From NCBI RefSeq assembly GCF_014042345.1, contig NZ_JACEZT010000002.1:124001-188000 (forward strand): a stretch of DNA of 64,000 bases. Direction: 5' to 3'. A model generated the notes under the pieces. That model made no database searches and was not told the origin of the DNA. It saw only the letters and a program-made list of their open reading frames with translations. A program made the translations under genes and the position numbers. The DNA is from Rugamonas brunnea (GTDB taxonomy: Bacteria; Pseudomonadota; Gammaproteobacteria; Burkholderiales; Burkholderiaceae_D). Positions 52,067 through 61,035 of this stretch are shown here, piece after piece; position 1 is the first letter of the stretch, and each line of letters starts with the position of its first letter.

Positions 52067-52959
52067 TGACGACCCACACCGCCACCCATAAACCCAGCAA
52101 CCGTTTCGCCCAATACTGGACGCTGACCAAGCCCCGCGTGACCCAACTGGCCGTGTTCTGCGCCGTGATCGGCATGTTCCTGGCCACCGACGGCATGCCC
52201 GACTGGCGCGTGGTGGTGGCCGCCACGGTCGGCATCTGGCTGCTGGCCGGCGCCGCGTTCGCCGTCAACTGCCTGGCCGAGCGCGAGATCGACGCGCGCA
52301 TGGCGCGCACGGCGCGCCGCGCGGTGGCCACCGGTGAGCTGAGCGTCAGCGAGACCATGCTGTATTCGGCCATCATCGGCGGCGCCGGCATGTGGATTTT
52401 GTACGCGCTGGTGAACCCGCTGACCATGTGGCTGACCTTCGTCACCTTCGTCGGCTACGCCGTGATCTACACCATGATCCTCAAGCCGGCCACGCCGCAG
52501 AACATCGTCATCGGCGGCCTGTCGGGCGCCATGCCGCCCGCGCTGGGCTGGGCCGCCGTGGCCAACGACGTGCCGATGCAAGCCTGGCTGCTGGTGCTGA
52601 TCATCTTTGTCTGGACCCCGCCGCACTTCTGGGCGCTGGCCATGTACCGGCGCGACGACTACGCCCGCTCCGGCCTGCCCATGCTGCCCGTCACGCACGG
52701 CCTGCCGTTCACCCAGTTCCACGTGCTGCTCTATACGATCGCGCTGGCCGCCACCACCTTGCTGCCGTTCGCCGTCCACATGAGCGGCCTGATTTACCTG
52801 GCCAGCGCCGTGGTGCTGAACGCCGTGTTCCTGCACCATGCGTGGAAAATCTACCGTCACTACACCGACCTGATTGCCCGCAAGGCCTTCACCTGGTCCA
52901 TCATCTACCTGTCGCTGCTGTTCGCCGCGCTGCTGGTGGACCACTACTTCAAGTTTTAA
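52066..52959 (+). CDS. ctaB: Protoheme IX farnesyltransferase (heme O synthase)
   Basis: 297 residues, UbiA-type prenyltransferase adding farnesyl to heme B. Asp-rich motif [18 protein letters not shown] and second segment [30 protein letters not shown]. Uses the farnesyl diphosphate made by IspA (11402). Overlaps ctaA by one base. Confidence 0.96.
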   Translation: MTTHTATHKPSNRFAQYWTLTKPRVTQLAVFCAVIGMFLATDGMPDWRVVVAATVGIWLLAGAAFAVNCLAEREIDARMARTARRAVATGELSVSETMLYSAIIGGAGMWILYALVNPLTMWLTFVTFVGYAVIYTMILKPATPQNIVIGGLSGAMPPALGWAAVANDVPMQAWLLVLIIFVWTPPHFWALAMYRRDDYARSGLPMLPVTHGLPFTQFHVLLYTIALAATTLLPFAVHMSGLIYLASAVVLNAVFLHHAWKIYRHYTDLIARKAFTWSIIYLSLLFAALLVDHYFKF

Positions 52960-52967
52960 AGCACACC

Positions 52968-53567
52968 ATGAAAAAACTGTTAGCCCTGTTGACGCTGGCC
53001 GTACTGGCCGCCGGTCCGCTGGCCGGCTGCGGCGAAAAGCCCGCGCTGCCGAAAGTGGAATTCAAGAATACCGACCTGTCCGGCCTCGATTACGCGCACG
53101 ATTTCGCGCTGACCGACCACACGGGCAAGCCGCGCAAGCTGGCCGACTTCAAGGGCAAGGCCGTGGTGATGTTCTTCGGCTATACCCAGTGCCCGGACGT
53201 ATGCCCGACCACGATGGCGGAAATGGAGAGCGTGATGCAGGCCCTGGGCCCGTTGTCGGACCAGGTGCAGGTGCTGTTCGTGACCGTCGATCCCGAGCGC
53301 GACACCCAGGCGCTGCTGGCCCAGTATGTGCCCGCGTTCGACAAGCGCTTCATCGGCCTGTATGGCACGCCGGAGCAGACGGCCGCCGTGGCCAAGGAAT
53401 TCAAGGTGTTCTACGCCAAGGTGCCGGGCAAGACCAAGGACAGCTACACGGTCGACCACACGGCCGGCAGCTATGTGTTCGACAAGACGGGCAAGCTGCG
53501 CCTGTTCGTGCGCCACGGCCTGGGCCCCGAGCCCATCGTGCACGACCTCAAGCTGCTGCTGAACTGA
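52968..53567 (+). CDS. SCO family copper chaperone lipoprotein
   Basis: 199 residues. Lipoprotein signal ending LAGC (C21). Copper motif C75-P-D-V-C79 in FGYTQCPDVCPTTMAEM and His in YTVDHTAGSYVFD are intact, so a full SCO protein for CuA maturation. Ends the cox cluster. Confidence 0.95.
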   Translation: MKKLLALLTLAVLAAGPLAGCGEKPALPKVEFKNTDLSGLDYAHDFALTDHTGKPRKLADFKGKAVVMFFGYTQCPDVCPTTMAEMESVMQALGPLSDQVQVLFVTVDPERDTQALLAQYVPAFDKRFIGLYGTPEQTAAVAKEFKVFYAKVPGKTKDSYTVDHTAGSYVFDKTGKLRLFVRHGLGPEPIVHDLKLLLN

Positions 53568-53577
53568 CAGCCTGACC

Positions 53578-53596
53578 GGGCGGCGCCGCGCCGCCC
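53578..53596 (+). terminator. GC hairpin after the SCO gene
   Basis: GGGCGGCG (53578-53585) and CGCCGCCC (53589-53596) pair over CCG. No T run, so termination is uncertain. Confidence 0.4.
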
Positions 53597-53620
53597 GCCG
53601 TCCAACCGACCGGGGAATGC

Positions 53621-54664
53621 ATGGAGCAGCGCTTCCAACCCTACACCCGCCTGGCGGCCACCGTGCTGCTGATCCTCGGCTGCCTGATCGTGCTGCAGCC
53701 GTTCCTGGCCGCGATCCTGTTCGCGGCCGCCATCGCTATCTCCAGCTGGCCCTTGTACCTGTGGTTGCTGCACCGCGTGCGCCAGCGCCGCACGCTGGCC
53801 GCCGCGCTGATGACCACCTCGCTCACGCTGGTGATCCTGGTGCCGCTGGCGCTGGTGGCGTGGAGCGTGGCCGACAACGCGGCCAGCTATTTCGACCAGG
53901 TGCGCGCCGCCCTCGACGACGGCACCATCGTCCCGCCGCCCTGGCTCAAGCAATTGCCGCTGGTGGGCGAGCCGGTCGACGCCTACCTGCGCAAGCTGGT
54001 GGCCAGCCGCGAGGAACTGATTGCGCTGGCCCAGCGCCTGCTGGAACCGGCGCGCAAATTGCTGCTGGGCGGCAGTCTGGTGCTGGGGCGCGGCGTGGCG
54101 CAGGTCAGCCTGGCCGTGTTCGTGTGCTTCTTCCTGTACCGCGACGGCCATTCCATCGTGGCGCTGGTGCGCGGCGGCATGGCCAAGCTGATTGGCGAGC
54201 AGGGCGAGGCCGTGGCCGACACCGTGGGCCGCACCGTGCGCGGCGTGATGTATGGCCTGCTGGGCACGGCGCTGGCGCAGGCCGGCGTGGCCGCGATCGG
54301 GCTGGCGCTGGCCGGCGTGCCCGCCGTGGCGCTGCTGTCGATCACCACCTTCGTGCTGTCGCTGATCCCCGTGGGGCCGCCGCTGATCTGGGGCGGCGCC
54401 GCCGTCTGGCTGTTCAACGAAGGCCGCACCGGGTGGGGCGTGTTCATGCTGGTGTGGGGTTTCTTCGCCATCAGCGGCGTGGACAACGTGGTCAAGCCCA
54501 TGCTGATCAGCCGTGGCAGCAGCCTGCCGTTCATCCTGGTGCTGCTGGGCGTGATGGGCGGCGTGCTGGCGTTCGGCTTCGTCGGCCTGTTCATCGGCCC
54601 CACGCTGCTGGCCGTGGGCCTGGGCCTGTTGCGGCACTGGGGCGACGCCCCCACGGTCGATTAG
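53621..54664 (+). CDS. AI-2E family transporter (PerM/YdiK-like)
   Basis: 347 residues with eight or so helices in the AI-2 exporter/PerM arrangement; the C-terminal part GGVLAFGFVGLFIGPTLLAVGLGLL and ISGVDNVVKPMLISRGSSLPFILVLLGVMGG is conserved. Substrate unknown. Its stop overlaps the convergent CorC-type gene by four bases. Confidence 0.9.
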   Translation: MEQRFQPYTRLAATVLLILGCLIVLQPFLAAILFAAAIAISSWPLYLWLLHRVRQRRTLAAALMTTSLTLVILVPLALVAWSVADNAASYFDQVRAALDDGTIVPPPWLKQLPLVGEPVDAYLRKLVASREELIALAQRLLEPARKLLLGGSLVLGRGVAQVSLAVFVCFFLYRDGHSIVALVRGGMAKLIGEQGEAVADTVGRTVRGVMYGLLGTALAQAGVAAIGLALAGVPAVALLSITTFVLSLIPVGPPLIWGGAAVWLFNEGRTGWGVFMLVWGFFAISGVDNVVKPMLISRGSSLPFILVLLGVMGGVLAFGFVGLFIGPTLLAVGLGLLRHWGDAPTVD

Positions 54665-56001
54665 TCCAGGTCGTCCGTATCGTCGGGCGGCGCCGCCTTG
54701 GGGATCACTTTCACCAGCAGGATGCGCGGCCCCGTCATCTTCTTCGCCACGATGTCGAAGTAGCGGAAGCTCACGCGCTGGCCCTGCTTGGGGATGTCGC
54801 CCAGCTTGAGCATCAGCAGGCCGCCCACCGATTCCACTTCGTCCAGCCCCAGTTCCTCGTTCTCGATGTCGATGCCCAGCGCCCGCTCCAGCGAGAAGAT
54901 GGGCAGGCTGGCCTTGCCCACCAGCGTGCCGTCGGGCTGCTTGAGCCAGTCGTTCTCGTTGAGGCGGAATTCGTCGTGGATTTCGCCGACCATGGCGCCC
55001 AGCAGGTTGTCGAGCGTGATGAAGCCCAGCGGCCTTTTGCCTTTTTCACCGATCAGCGCGAAGTGGGGCGCGCCGTCGCGGAAGCGGCGGAACTGTTCCA
55101 GCGCGGGCGTGCGCGCGGAGATGGTCTCCACCGGCCGCAGCAGCGGCGCCAGGTCGGTCACCGGCTTGCCCGATTGTTGGGCGAAGAACAGGTCTTTCAG
55201 GTGGATCAGGCCCAGCACCGTCTCGCCGTCCGCGTCGTAATACGGGTAGCGGCTGAAGCGGTTGCGCAGCATGGTCTGCAGGTTCTCCTCCAGCGGCAGG
55301 TCGGCGTGCAGCGCGATCACCTCATTGATGGGCCGCATCAGGTCGGAGACGGACAACTCGCTGAATTCGAGCGAGTGGGCCAGGATGTTGCGCTCCTCCT
55401 TGCTGTACTTCTGGCCCGGCTGGTTGCTGCGCAGGATGAGCTTCAGTTCATCGACCGAGTAATGCGCCTCGTGGCCGCCCTTGCCGGACAGGCCCGCCAG
55501 GCCCAGCACCATGCCGGCGCTGGCGTTGAGCAGCCAGATGGCCGGGTACATGGCCCAGTAGAAGCCGTACAGCGGCAGCGCGCTCCACAGGCCGATCGCT
55601 TCGGGCATGCGGATCGCCAGCGACTTGGGCGCCAGTTCGCCCACCACGATGTGCAGGAACGAGATGACGGTGAACGCCAGCGCGAAGGCCACCCCGTGGA
55701 TCAGCTGCGGCGACGTCACGCCGAGGGCGGCGAACAGCGGTTCCAGCAGACCGGCGAAGGCCGGCTCGCCGACCCAGCCCAGGCCCAGCGAGGCTAGCGT
55801 GATGCCGAGTTGGCAGGCCGACAGGTAAGCATCCAGATCGCCGTGCACCTTGGCCAGCGTGCGCCCGCGCAGGCCCTGGCTTTTGGCGATGGCGCGGATG
55901 CGGGTGGGGCGCAGCGTGACGATGCCGAATTCGGCCGCCACGAAGAAGCCGTTGAGCGCGACCAGGACGAGGGCGAGCAGGACGAGCAGGAGGTTTTGCA
56001 T
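54661..56001 (-). CDS. CorC/TlyC-type (HlyC/CNNM) transporter-associated protein
   Basis: 446 residues: N-terminal DUF21 membrane domain (about 1-190), two CBS domains (about 205-330) and a CorC_HlyC C-terminal domain. Members act in Mg or Co efflux, often misnamed hemolysin. DUF21 start MQNLLLVLLALVLVALNGFFVAAEFGIVTLR is characteristic. Confidence 0.92.
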   Translation of the reverse strand: MQNLLLVLLALVLVALNGFFVAAEFGIVTLRPTRIRAIAKSQGLRGRTLAKVHGDLDAYLSACQLGITLASLGLGWVGEPAFAGLLEPLFAALGVTSPQLIHGVAFALAFTVISFLHIVVGELAPKSLAIRMPEAIGLWSALPLYGFYWAMYPAIWLLNASAGMVLGLAGLSGKGGHEAHYSVDELKLILRSNQPGQKYSKEERNILAHSLEFSELSVSDLMRPINEVIALHADLPLEENLQTMLRNRFSRYPYYDADGETVLGLIHLKDLFFAQQSGKPVTDLAPLLRPVETISARTPALEQFRRFRDGAPHFALIGEKGKRPLGFITLDNLLGAMVGEIHDEFRLNENDWLKQPDGTLVGKASLPIFSLERALGIDIENEELGLDEVESVGGLLMLKLGDIPKQGQRVSFRYFDIVAKKMTGPRILLVKVIPKAAPPDDTDDLD

Positions 56002-56125
56002 AGGGGCGCGCTTGGCGGGCGTTCAAAACCTGCATCTTAGCCGACCCGGCACCCCGGCAGCGCAATTTTCGCGTCCCGCGCCCTGGCGGTTTGACGCGGC
56101 GCGCGTGGACGGGCCGCCGCCGTGT

Positions 56126-57037
56126 TCACGGCGCGACAGCGAACGGCCCGCTGTGCACGGCCGTCAGGATCGCTTCCACGGCCGGGTGCTTGATCTTGCG
56201 TTCGTTGGAGATGGCGTAGAACTGTTCGCGCAATTCCGGCGCGTCGCCGGCCAGCACGGCGCCGAACTGCTCCTGGATGTCGTGCGCCAGCGCCGACGGC
56301 GCGAAGAACAAGCCCAGCCCGTTGCGGCCGAAGGTGTTGAGCATGGCGTTGTCCTCGAATTCGCCCACCACGTCGGGCCGCACGCCATGCTGCACCAGCC
56401 AGGCGTCGATGCGTCCGCGCAGCGCGTTGTTCCGCGTCGGCAGCAGCAGCGGCGCGCCATCGAGGCTGGCGGGGAAGTTGCGCCGCACCTTGCGTACCAG
56501 CCGTGGCACGCCGAACAACTGCATGCCGCTTTCGCCCAGCAGGTGGCTGAACACGCGCAGGCCGCCGCCGGGGCGCACGGCGCGGTCGGTCAGCACCACG
56601 TCCAGCTTGTTGAGCGCGAGGTCTGCCAGCAGCGACTCGAATTCATCCTCCAGGCATACCAGTTTCACCTGCTGGCCCATTTGCTGGGTCGCCTCCAGCA
56701 GGCGGAAGGCGATCAGTTTGGGCAGCGAATCGGAGATGCCCACCGTGAGCCGCATCTTGCCGGTGTCCGTCTCCTCGAGCGCGTCCTGCAACTGGTCGCC
56801 CAGCAGAAAAATCTGGTCGCAATAACTGAGCGCCACCCGGCCCGCCTCGGTCGGCGCCAGCCGCCGTCCCTGCGGTTCCAGCAGTTGCTTGCCCACCGAT
56901 TGTTCCAGCAGCGCCAGTTGCATGCTGACAGTCTGCACGGCCAGTCCCAGGCGCTCGGCCGCGCGCGTGACGCTGCCTTCCTTGGCCACCATCCAGAAAA
57001 AATACAGGTGGCGGAAATTGAGTCCGGTTGTTTTCAT
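56126..57037 (-). CDS. nhaR: NhaR-like LysR transcriptional regulator
   Basis: 303 residues. N-terminal FRHLYFFWMVAKEGSVTRAAERLGLAVQTVSMQLALLEQSVGKQL is close to NhaR (Na-responsive activator of nhaA in E. coli). No antiporter gene is next to it; instead it faces a DUF475/TerD cluster across 100 bases that contain a LysR-type palindrome (57049-57065). Regulates that cluster, by position. Confidence 0.82.
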   Translation of the reverse strand: MKTTGLNFRHLYFFWMVAKEGSVTRAAERLGLAVQTVSMQLALLEQSVGKQLLEPQGRRLAPTEAGRVALSYCDQIFLLGDQLQDALEETDTGKMRLTVGISDSLPKLIAFRLLEATQQMGQQVKLVCLEDEFESLLADLALNKLDVVLTDRAVRPGGGLRVFSHLLGESGMQLFGVPRLVRKVRRNFPASLDGAPLLLPTRNNALRGRIDAWLVQHGVRPDVVGEFEDNAMLNTFGRNGLGLFFAPSALAHDIQEQFGAVLAGDAPELREQFYAISNERKIKHPAVEAILTAVHSGPFAVAP

Positions 57038-57048
57038 CTTCTGCTTTT

Positions 57049-57065
57049 TCGAAGTAATGCTTCGA
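57049..57065. promoter_or_regulatory. LysR-type palindrome between nhaR and the DUF475/Ter cluster
   Basis: TCGAAG and CTTCGA (57049-57054 and 57060-57065) with a 5-base spacer. Lies in the 100-base divergent region, 12 bases from the nhaR start. Typical site for a LysR regulator acting on both genes. Confidence 0.55.
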
Positions 57066-57137
57066 TTATCTTCTATTTTTTAATATCGCGTCCGGCCCTA
57101 CACTGCACCCCATTCATCACAACAACGGGGTATCGCA

Positions 57138-58184
57138 ATGAAACACTTCAAGGTGTCGTTCCTGGTCACCTTCGTCTGCCTGGTGGCGGCGGGGTGGTGG
57201 GGCTATGAACATACGGGATGGGCCGGCGCGCTATCGGCCATCGGCATCGCGGCCATTCTGGGCGTGATGGAAGTCTCGCTGTCGTTCGATAACGCGGTGG
57301 TCAATGCCTCCGTGCTGAAAACCTGGGACGCCTTCTGGCAGAAGCTGTTCCTGGGCGTGGGCATCATCATCGCCGTATTCGGCATGCGCTTGCTGTTCCC
57401 GCTGGTGATCGTGGCCATGGCGGCCGACCTGGGGCTGATGGAGGTGTGGAACCTGGCGCTGAACGATCCGGCCGCGTATTCCACCCATCTGACCAACCAC
57501 CACGCTGAAGTGGCGGCCTTCGGCGGCATCTTCCTGCTGCTGGTGTTCCTGAACTTCCTGCTGGACGAGGACAAGGAACTGCACTGGCTGGGCCACGTGG
57601 AGCAGAAGCTGGGCGCGCTGGGCAAGGTGTCGTCGATCTCGGTGATGGTGGCGCTGGGCGCGCTGCTGGCCAGCCTGACGCTGGTGGAACCCGAGCAGAA
57701 GCTGGTGGTGCTGGTGTCCGGCCTGTGGGGCGTGCTGACCTATGTGGGCGTGGACGCCGTCAGCAGCCTGCTGGAGAAGGAGGAGAACGGGACCAACGTG
57801 GGTGACCTGATCAAGCGTGGCGGTATCGGCGGCTTCCTGTACCTGGAAGTGCTGGATGCGTCGTTCAGCTTCGACGGTGTGATCGGCGCGTTCGCCATCA
57901 CGACGGACGTGGTGATCATTATGCTGGGCCTGGCCATCGGCGCCATGTTTGTGCGCTCGCTGACGGTGTTCCTGGTCAAGCAGGGCACGCTGGATGAATT
58001 CGTGTTCCTCGAACATGGCGCCCACTACGCGATCGGCATCCTGGCCGTGATCATGTTGGCCAGCATGAAGTTCCACATCCCCGAGGTGTTCACGGGCCTG
58101 GTCGGCGTGGCCTTCATCGCCGCCTCGCTGTGGTCCTCGATCCGCCACCGGCGCAAGCAGCAGGCGCCGGCGCTGGCAGCGTAA
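57138..58184 (+). CDS. DUF475 (TerC-like) integral membrane protein
   Basis: 348 residues, nine or so helices. Two Asp/Asn segments IAAILGVMEVSLSFDNAVVNASVLK and GGFLYLEVLDASFSFDGVIGAFAIT repeat the same pattern, as in the TerC/DUF475 group, where they may bind a cation. First gene of the cluster with terD-like, AIM24 and second terD-like genes. Confidence 0.9.
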   Translation: MKHFKVSFLVTFVCLVAAGWWGYEHTGWAGALSAIGIAAILGVMEVSLSFDNAVVNASVLKTWDAFWQKLFLGVGIIIAVFGMRLLFPLVIVAMAADLGLMEVWNLALNDPAAYSTHLTNHHAEVAAFGGIFLLLVFLNFLLDEDKELHWLGHVEQKLGALGKVSSISVMVALGALLASLTLVEPEQKLVVLVSGLWGVLTYVGVDAVSSLLEKEENGTNVGDLIKRGGIGGFLYLEVLDASFSFDGVIGAFAITTDVVIIMLGLAIGAMFVRSLTVFLVKQGTLDEFVFLEHGAHYAIGILAVIMLASMKFHIPEVFTGLVGVAFIAASLWSSIRHRRKQQAPALAA

Positions 58185-58208
58185 CGCAACCTCAGGCACA
58201 AGTTGGAC

Positions 58209-58243
58209 CACGCGGCGGGCATCAGGCACCGGCCCGCCGCGTG
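58209..58243. terminator. Hairpin between DUF475 and TerD genes
   Basis: CACGCGGCGGGC (58209-58220) pairs with GCCCGCCGCGTG (58232-58243), 12 perfect pairs, loop of 11. No T run; could attenuate or process the transcript between the two genes. Confidence 0.5.
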
Positions 58244-58301
58244 CAAGTGGTACAGGCCCATGCGGCCAGGTGCTCATACAAGCAAACAGGAGTAACACAT
58301 C

Positions 58302-58877
58302 ATGGCAATCAGTCTGCAAAAAGGCGGCAACGTCAACCTGAGCAAGGAGGCCCCCGGCCTGTCGAAGATGGTGATCGGTCTCGGTTGGGACGTGCGCGCC
58401 ACCGACGGCAACAGCTTCGACCTGGACGGCTCGGCCTTCCTGCTCAAGGCCGACGGCAAGGTGCGCGGCGACGCCGACTTCATCTTCTACAACAACCTCA
58501 AGTCGGTGGAGGGCTCGGTGGCCCACTCGGGCGACAACCGCACCGGCGCCGGCGATGGCGACGACGAGACGGTGACCATCAACCTGGGCGACGTGCCGGC
58601 CAACGTGGACCGCATCGCCATCTGCGTGACCATCCACGAGGCCGATGCGCGGCGCCAGAACTTCGGCATGGTGCAGAAGGCCTTCGTGCGCTGCGTGAAC
58701 GCCAGCGGCAACGCGGAGATCGCGCGCTTCGACTTGTCCGAGGATGGCTCGGCCGAGACGGCGATGGTGTTTGGCGAGGTGTACCGCAACGGCGGCGACT
58801 GGAAGTTCAAGGCCGTGGGCCAGGGCTTCAAGGGTGGCCTGGGGCCACTGGCCTCGTCGTTCGGCGTGAACATATAA
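58302..58877 (+). CDS. TerD-family stress protein
   Basis: 191 residues, one TerD domain. [44 protein letters not shown] and [23 protein letters not shown] are the family and calcium-site signatures. AGGAG precedes ATG 58302. Tellurite/phage-resistance-type cytosolic protein. Confidence 0.93.
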   Translation: MAISLQKGGNVNLSKEAPGLSKMVIGLGWDVRATDGNSFDLDGSAFLLKADGKVRGDADFIFYNNLKSVEGSVAHSGDNRTGAGDGDDETVTINLGDVPANVDRIAICVTIHEADARRQNFGMVQKAFVRCVNASGNAEIARFDLSEDGSAETAMVFGEVYRNGGDWKFKAVGQGFKGGLGPLASSFGVNI

Positions 58878-58920
58878 ACCGTATAAACGGTATAAAAAAC
58901 GAGTTTCAGGAAGGAACACT

Positions 58921-59616
58921 ATGCCAGCATTTACTGTTACCGGGGACGTCGACCCGTTCCTGCACGTGTCGCTCGCGCACGGCGAAAAAATCTACTGCGA
59001 GTCGGATGCGATGGTGATGATGGAGGCGGCGCTGGACTTGCGCGGCAAGGTCACCGGCGGCATCGGCGCCGCGCTGATGCGGCGCTTTGCGAACGGCGAA
59101 TCGTTCTTCCAGCAGCACATCGAGGCCGTGCGCGGCGCAGGCGACTGCCTGCTGTCGCCCACGTTGCCGGGCGCCATGCAGGTGGTGGACGTGGGGCCGC
59201 GCCAGTACATGCTGAGCGACGGCGCCTTCGTGGCCGCCAGTGCCGGCGTCGAGCTGCGGGTGCGCACCCAGAACGTGGGCAACGCGCTGTTCGCCCAGAA
59301 CGGTGGCTTCTTCATCACGGAGACGGCCGGCGCCGGGCAGGTGGTGGTGTCGGGTTTCGGTTCCATCTCGCAGCTGGAGGTGACGCCGGGCCGCGACGTG
59401 GTGATCGATAACGCGCACGTGGTGTGCTGGGACAGCGCGCTGCGCTACGAAATGTCCATCACCACCGGCGGCAGCGGCGGCTTCCTCGGCAACCTGATCA
59501 ACAGCCAGACCAGCGGCGAGGGCATGGTGCTGCGCTTCTCCGGACAGGGCAAGGTGCTGGTGTGCTCGCGCAACCGGGAAGCCTTCCTGAACTGGACCCA
59601 GCGCCGCCAGCAATAA
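58921..59616 (+). CDS. AIM24 / TIGR00266 family protein
   Basis: 231 residues, beta-rich. DPFLHVSLAHGEKIYCESDAMVMME and the GSGGFLGNLINSQTSGEGMVLRFSGQGKVLV ending match TIGR00266. Function unknown. It stands between the two TerD genes with strong ribosome site AGGAAGGA. Confidence 0.9.
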   Translation: MPAFTVTGDVDPFLHVSLAHGEKIYCESDAMVMMEAALDLRGKVTGGIGAALMRRFANGESFFQQHIEAVRGAGDCLLSPTLPGAMQVVDVGPRQYMLSDGAFVAASAGVELRVRTQNVGNALFAQNGGFFITETAGAGQVVVSGFGSISQLEVTPGRDVVIDNAHVVCWDSALRYEMSITTGGSGGFLGNLINSQTSGEGMVLRFSGQGKVLVCSRNREAFLNWTQRRQQ

Positions 59617-59653
59617 GGCGTTCGCCCGCAACTTCTAACGAAAGGAAATAGCA

Positions 59654-60235
59654 ATGTCAGTCAATCTGCAAAAAGGCCAGAAGATCTCGCTGGACAAGGA
59701 AGCCGGCGCCACCCTGGGCCGCGTCGTCATGGGTCTGGGCTGGGATGCCATCAAGACCAAGGGCTTCTTCGGTTTCGGCGCCCGCAGCGAAGCGGTGGAC
59801 CTGGACGCCTCGTGCGTGATGTTCGACGAGGCCAACCGGCCGCTGGATGTGATCTGGTTTCGCCAGTTGCGCAGCCGGGACGGCAGCATCGTGCACACGG
59901 GCGACAACCGCACTGGCGCCGGCGATGGCGACGATGAACAGATCAACGTCGACCTGGGCCAGGTGCCGGCCGGTGTGCGCAGCCTCGTGTTCACCGTCAA
60001 CAGCTTCACGGGGCAGAATTTTGCGCAGGTGGAGAACGCCTACTGCCGCCTGCTGGACGCGGCCAGCGGCAAGGAGGTGGCGCGCTTCAACCTGTCGGTG
60101 CAGGGACCGCACACGGCCCAGATCATGGCCAAGGTGTACCGCCACAACGGCGAGTGGAAGATGCACGCGATCGGCGAGAACGCCAGCGGCCGCACCTTCG
60201 ACGATCTGCTGCCCCTGATCGCGCCGCACCTGTAA
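59654..60235 (+). CDS. TerD-family stress protein, second copy
   Basis: 193 residues. [56 protein letters not shown] and FTVNSFTGQNFAQVENAYCRL show the TerD domain with calcium-site Asp residues; differs from the first copy through most of its length. AAAGGA before ATG 59654. Confidence 0.93.
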   Translation: MSVNLQKGQKISLDKEAGATLGRVVMGLGWDAIKTKGFFGFGARSEAVDLDASCVMFDEANRPLDVIWFRQLRSRDGSIVHTGDNRTGAGDGDDEQINVDLGQVPAGVRSLVFTVNSFTGQNFAQVENAYCRLLDAASGKEVARFNLSVQGPHTAQIMAKVYRHNGEWKMHAIGENASGRTFDDLLPLIAPHL

Positions 60236-60299
60236 GCGGGCAACGTGGCGTCGCCAGGGCGGTGGACGCGCTAGGATGGGTGATCGGGAGATCAGCGCC

Positions 60300-60947
60300 A
60301 TGCCCCATCGCACACCGCCGCCGCCACCACCACCATCGCCGCCACCATCGCCACCACCCGCGCCGGACGACTTGCAGCAGTGCCGCCGCTGTGACTTGTG
60401 GCGGCAGGCCACCCAGGCCGTGGGCGGCGCCGGCCCGGCGCACGCGCCCATGATGGTGGTGGGCGAGCAGCCGGGCGACCAGGAAGACCTGGCCGGCCTG
60501 CCGTTCGTGGGCCCGGCCGGCCACCTGCTCGACGCGCTGTTCGCGGAGGCGGGTGTGGACCGCGCCGGCGTCTACGTCACCAACGCCGTCAAGCATTTCA
60601 AATGGGAGCCGCGCGGCAAGCGGCGCCTGCACAAGACGCCGGCCCAGCAGGAAATCGACGCCTGCCGCTACTGGCTGGACGGGGAACTGGCCCGCGTGCG
60701 CCCGCGCGTGGTGGTGGCCCTGGGCAGCACGGCGCTCAAGGCCGTCACCGGCAATCCCCACGCCACCCTCAGGCAGGCCATGGGCCAGCCGCAGCGGCAC
60801 CAGGGCCGCTGGATCGTGGCCGTCTACCATCCTTCCTTCGTGTTGCGGGTGCCGGGTGCGCAGGCCAAACAGGACGCGCGCGCCCAGCTGGTGGCCGGGC
60901 TGCGCGAGGCCGTGCGCCTGTTGCGCGCGCCCGACGCCGGCGTTTAG
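60300..60947 (+). CDS. udgX: UdgX-type uracil-DNA glycosylase
   Basis: 215 residues from ATG 60300 (GGGAG before it; an earlier ATG at 60276 lacks spacing). A Pro-rich head precedes an Fe-S glycosylase: C28-x2-C31, motif GEQPGDQED, VKHFKW, the UdgX R-loop KRRLH (H111) and YHPSFVL. In UdgX the His of KRRIH forms a covalent bond with the uracil site; here the motif has L for I. Only three Cys; VKH replaces the family-4 Cys. Follows the Ter cluster. Confidence 0.88.
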   Translation: MPHRTPPPPPPPSPPPSPPPAPDDLQQCRRCDLWRQATQAVGGAGPAHAPMMVVGEQPGDQEDLAGLPFVGPAGHLLDALFAEAGVDRAGVYVTNAVKHFKWEPRGKRRLHKTPAQQEIDACRYWLDGELARVRPRVVVALGSTALKAVTGNPHATLRQAMGQPQRHQGRWIVAVYHPSFVLRVPGAQAKQDARAQLVAGLREAVRLLRAPDAGV

Positions 60948-61023
60948 CGCCCTGATCGACCAAAGTGTTGTTGGCGCGCACGCCGCCGCCCCCCCAGCCT
61001 GTCCGCTGGCGGAGGGGCACGGG

Positions 61024-61029
61024 TATAAT
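61024..61029 (+). promoter_or_regulatory. TATAAT close to the HDOD gene start
   Basis: A perfect TATAAT at 61024-61029, seven bases before the ATG at 61036, puts transcription start on or near the start codon. No clear -35 box. Confidence 0.4.
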
Positions 61030-61035
61030 GTTTCC

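Noticed and set aside
53617..55797. 726-residue plus-strand frame over the AI-2E and CorC genes
   Set aside because: Crosses two convergent genes and has no domain features.
60553..61035. N-terminal extension of the HDOD gene overlapping udgX
   Set aside because: It is out of frame with udgX and encodes shadow sequence; the conserved start is at 61036.
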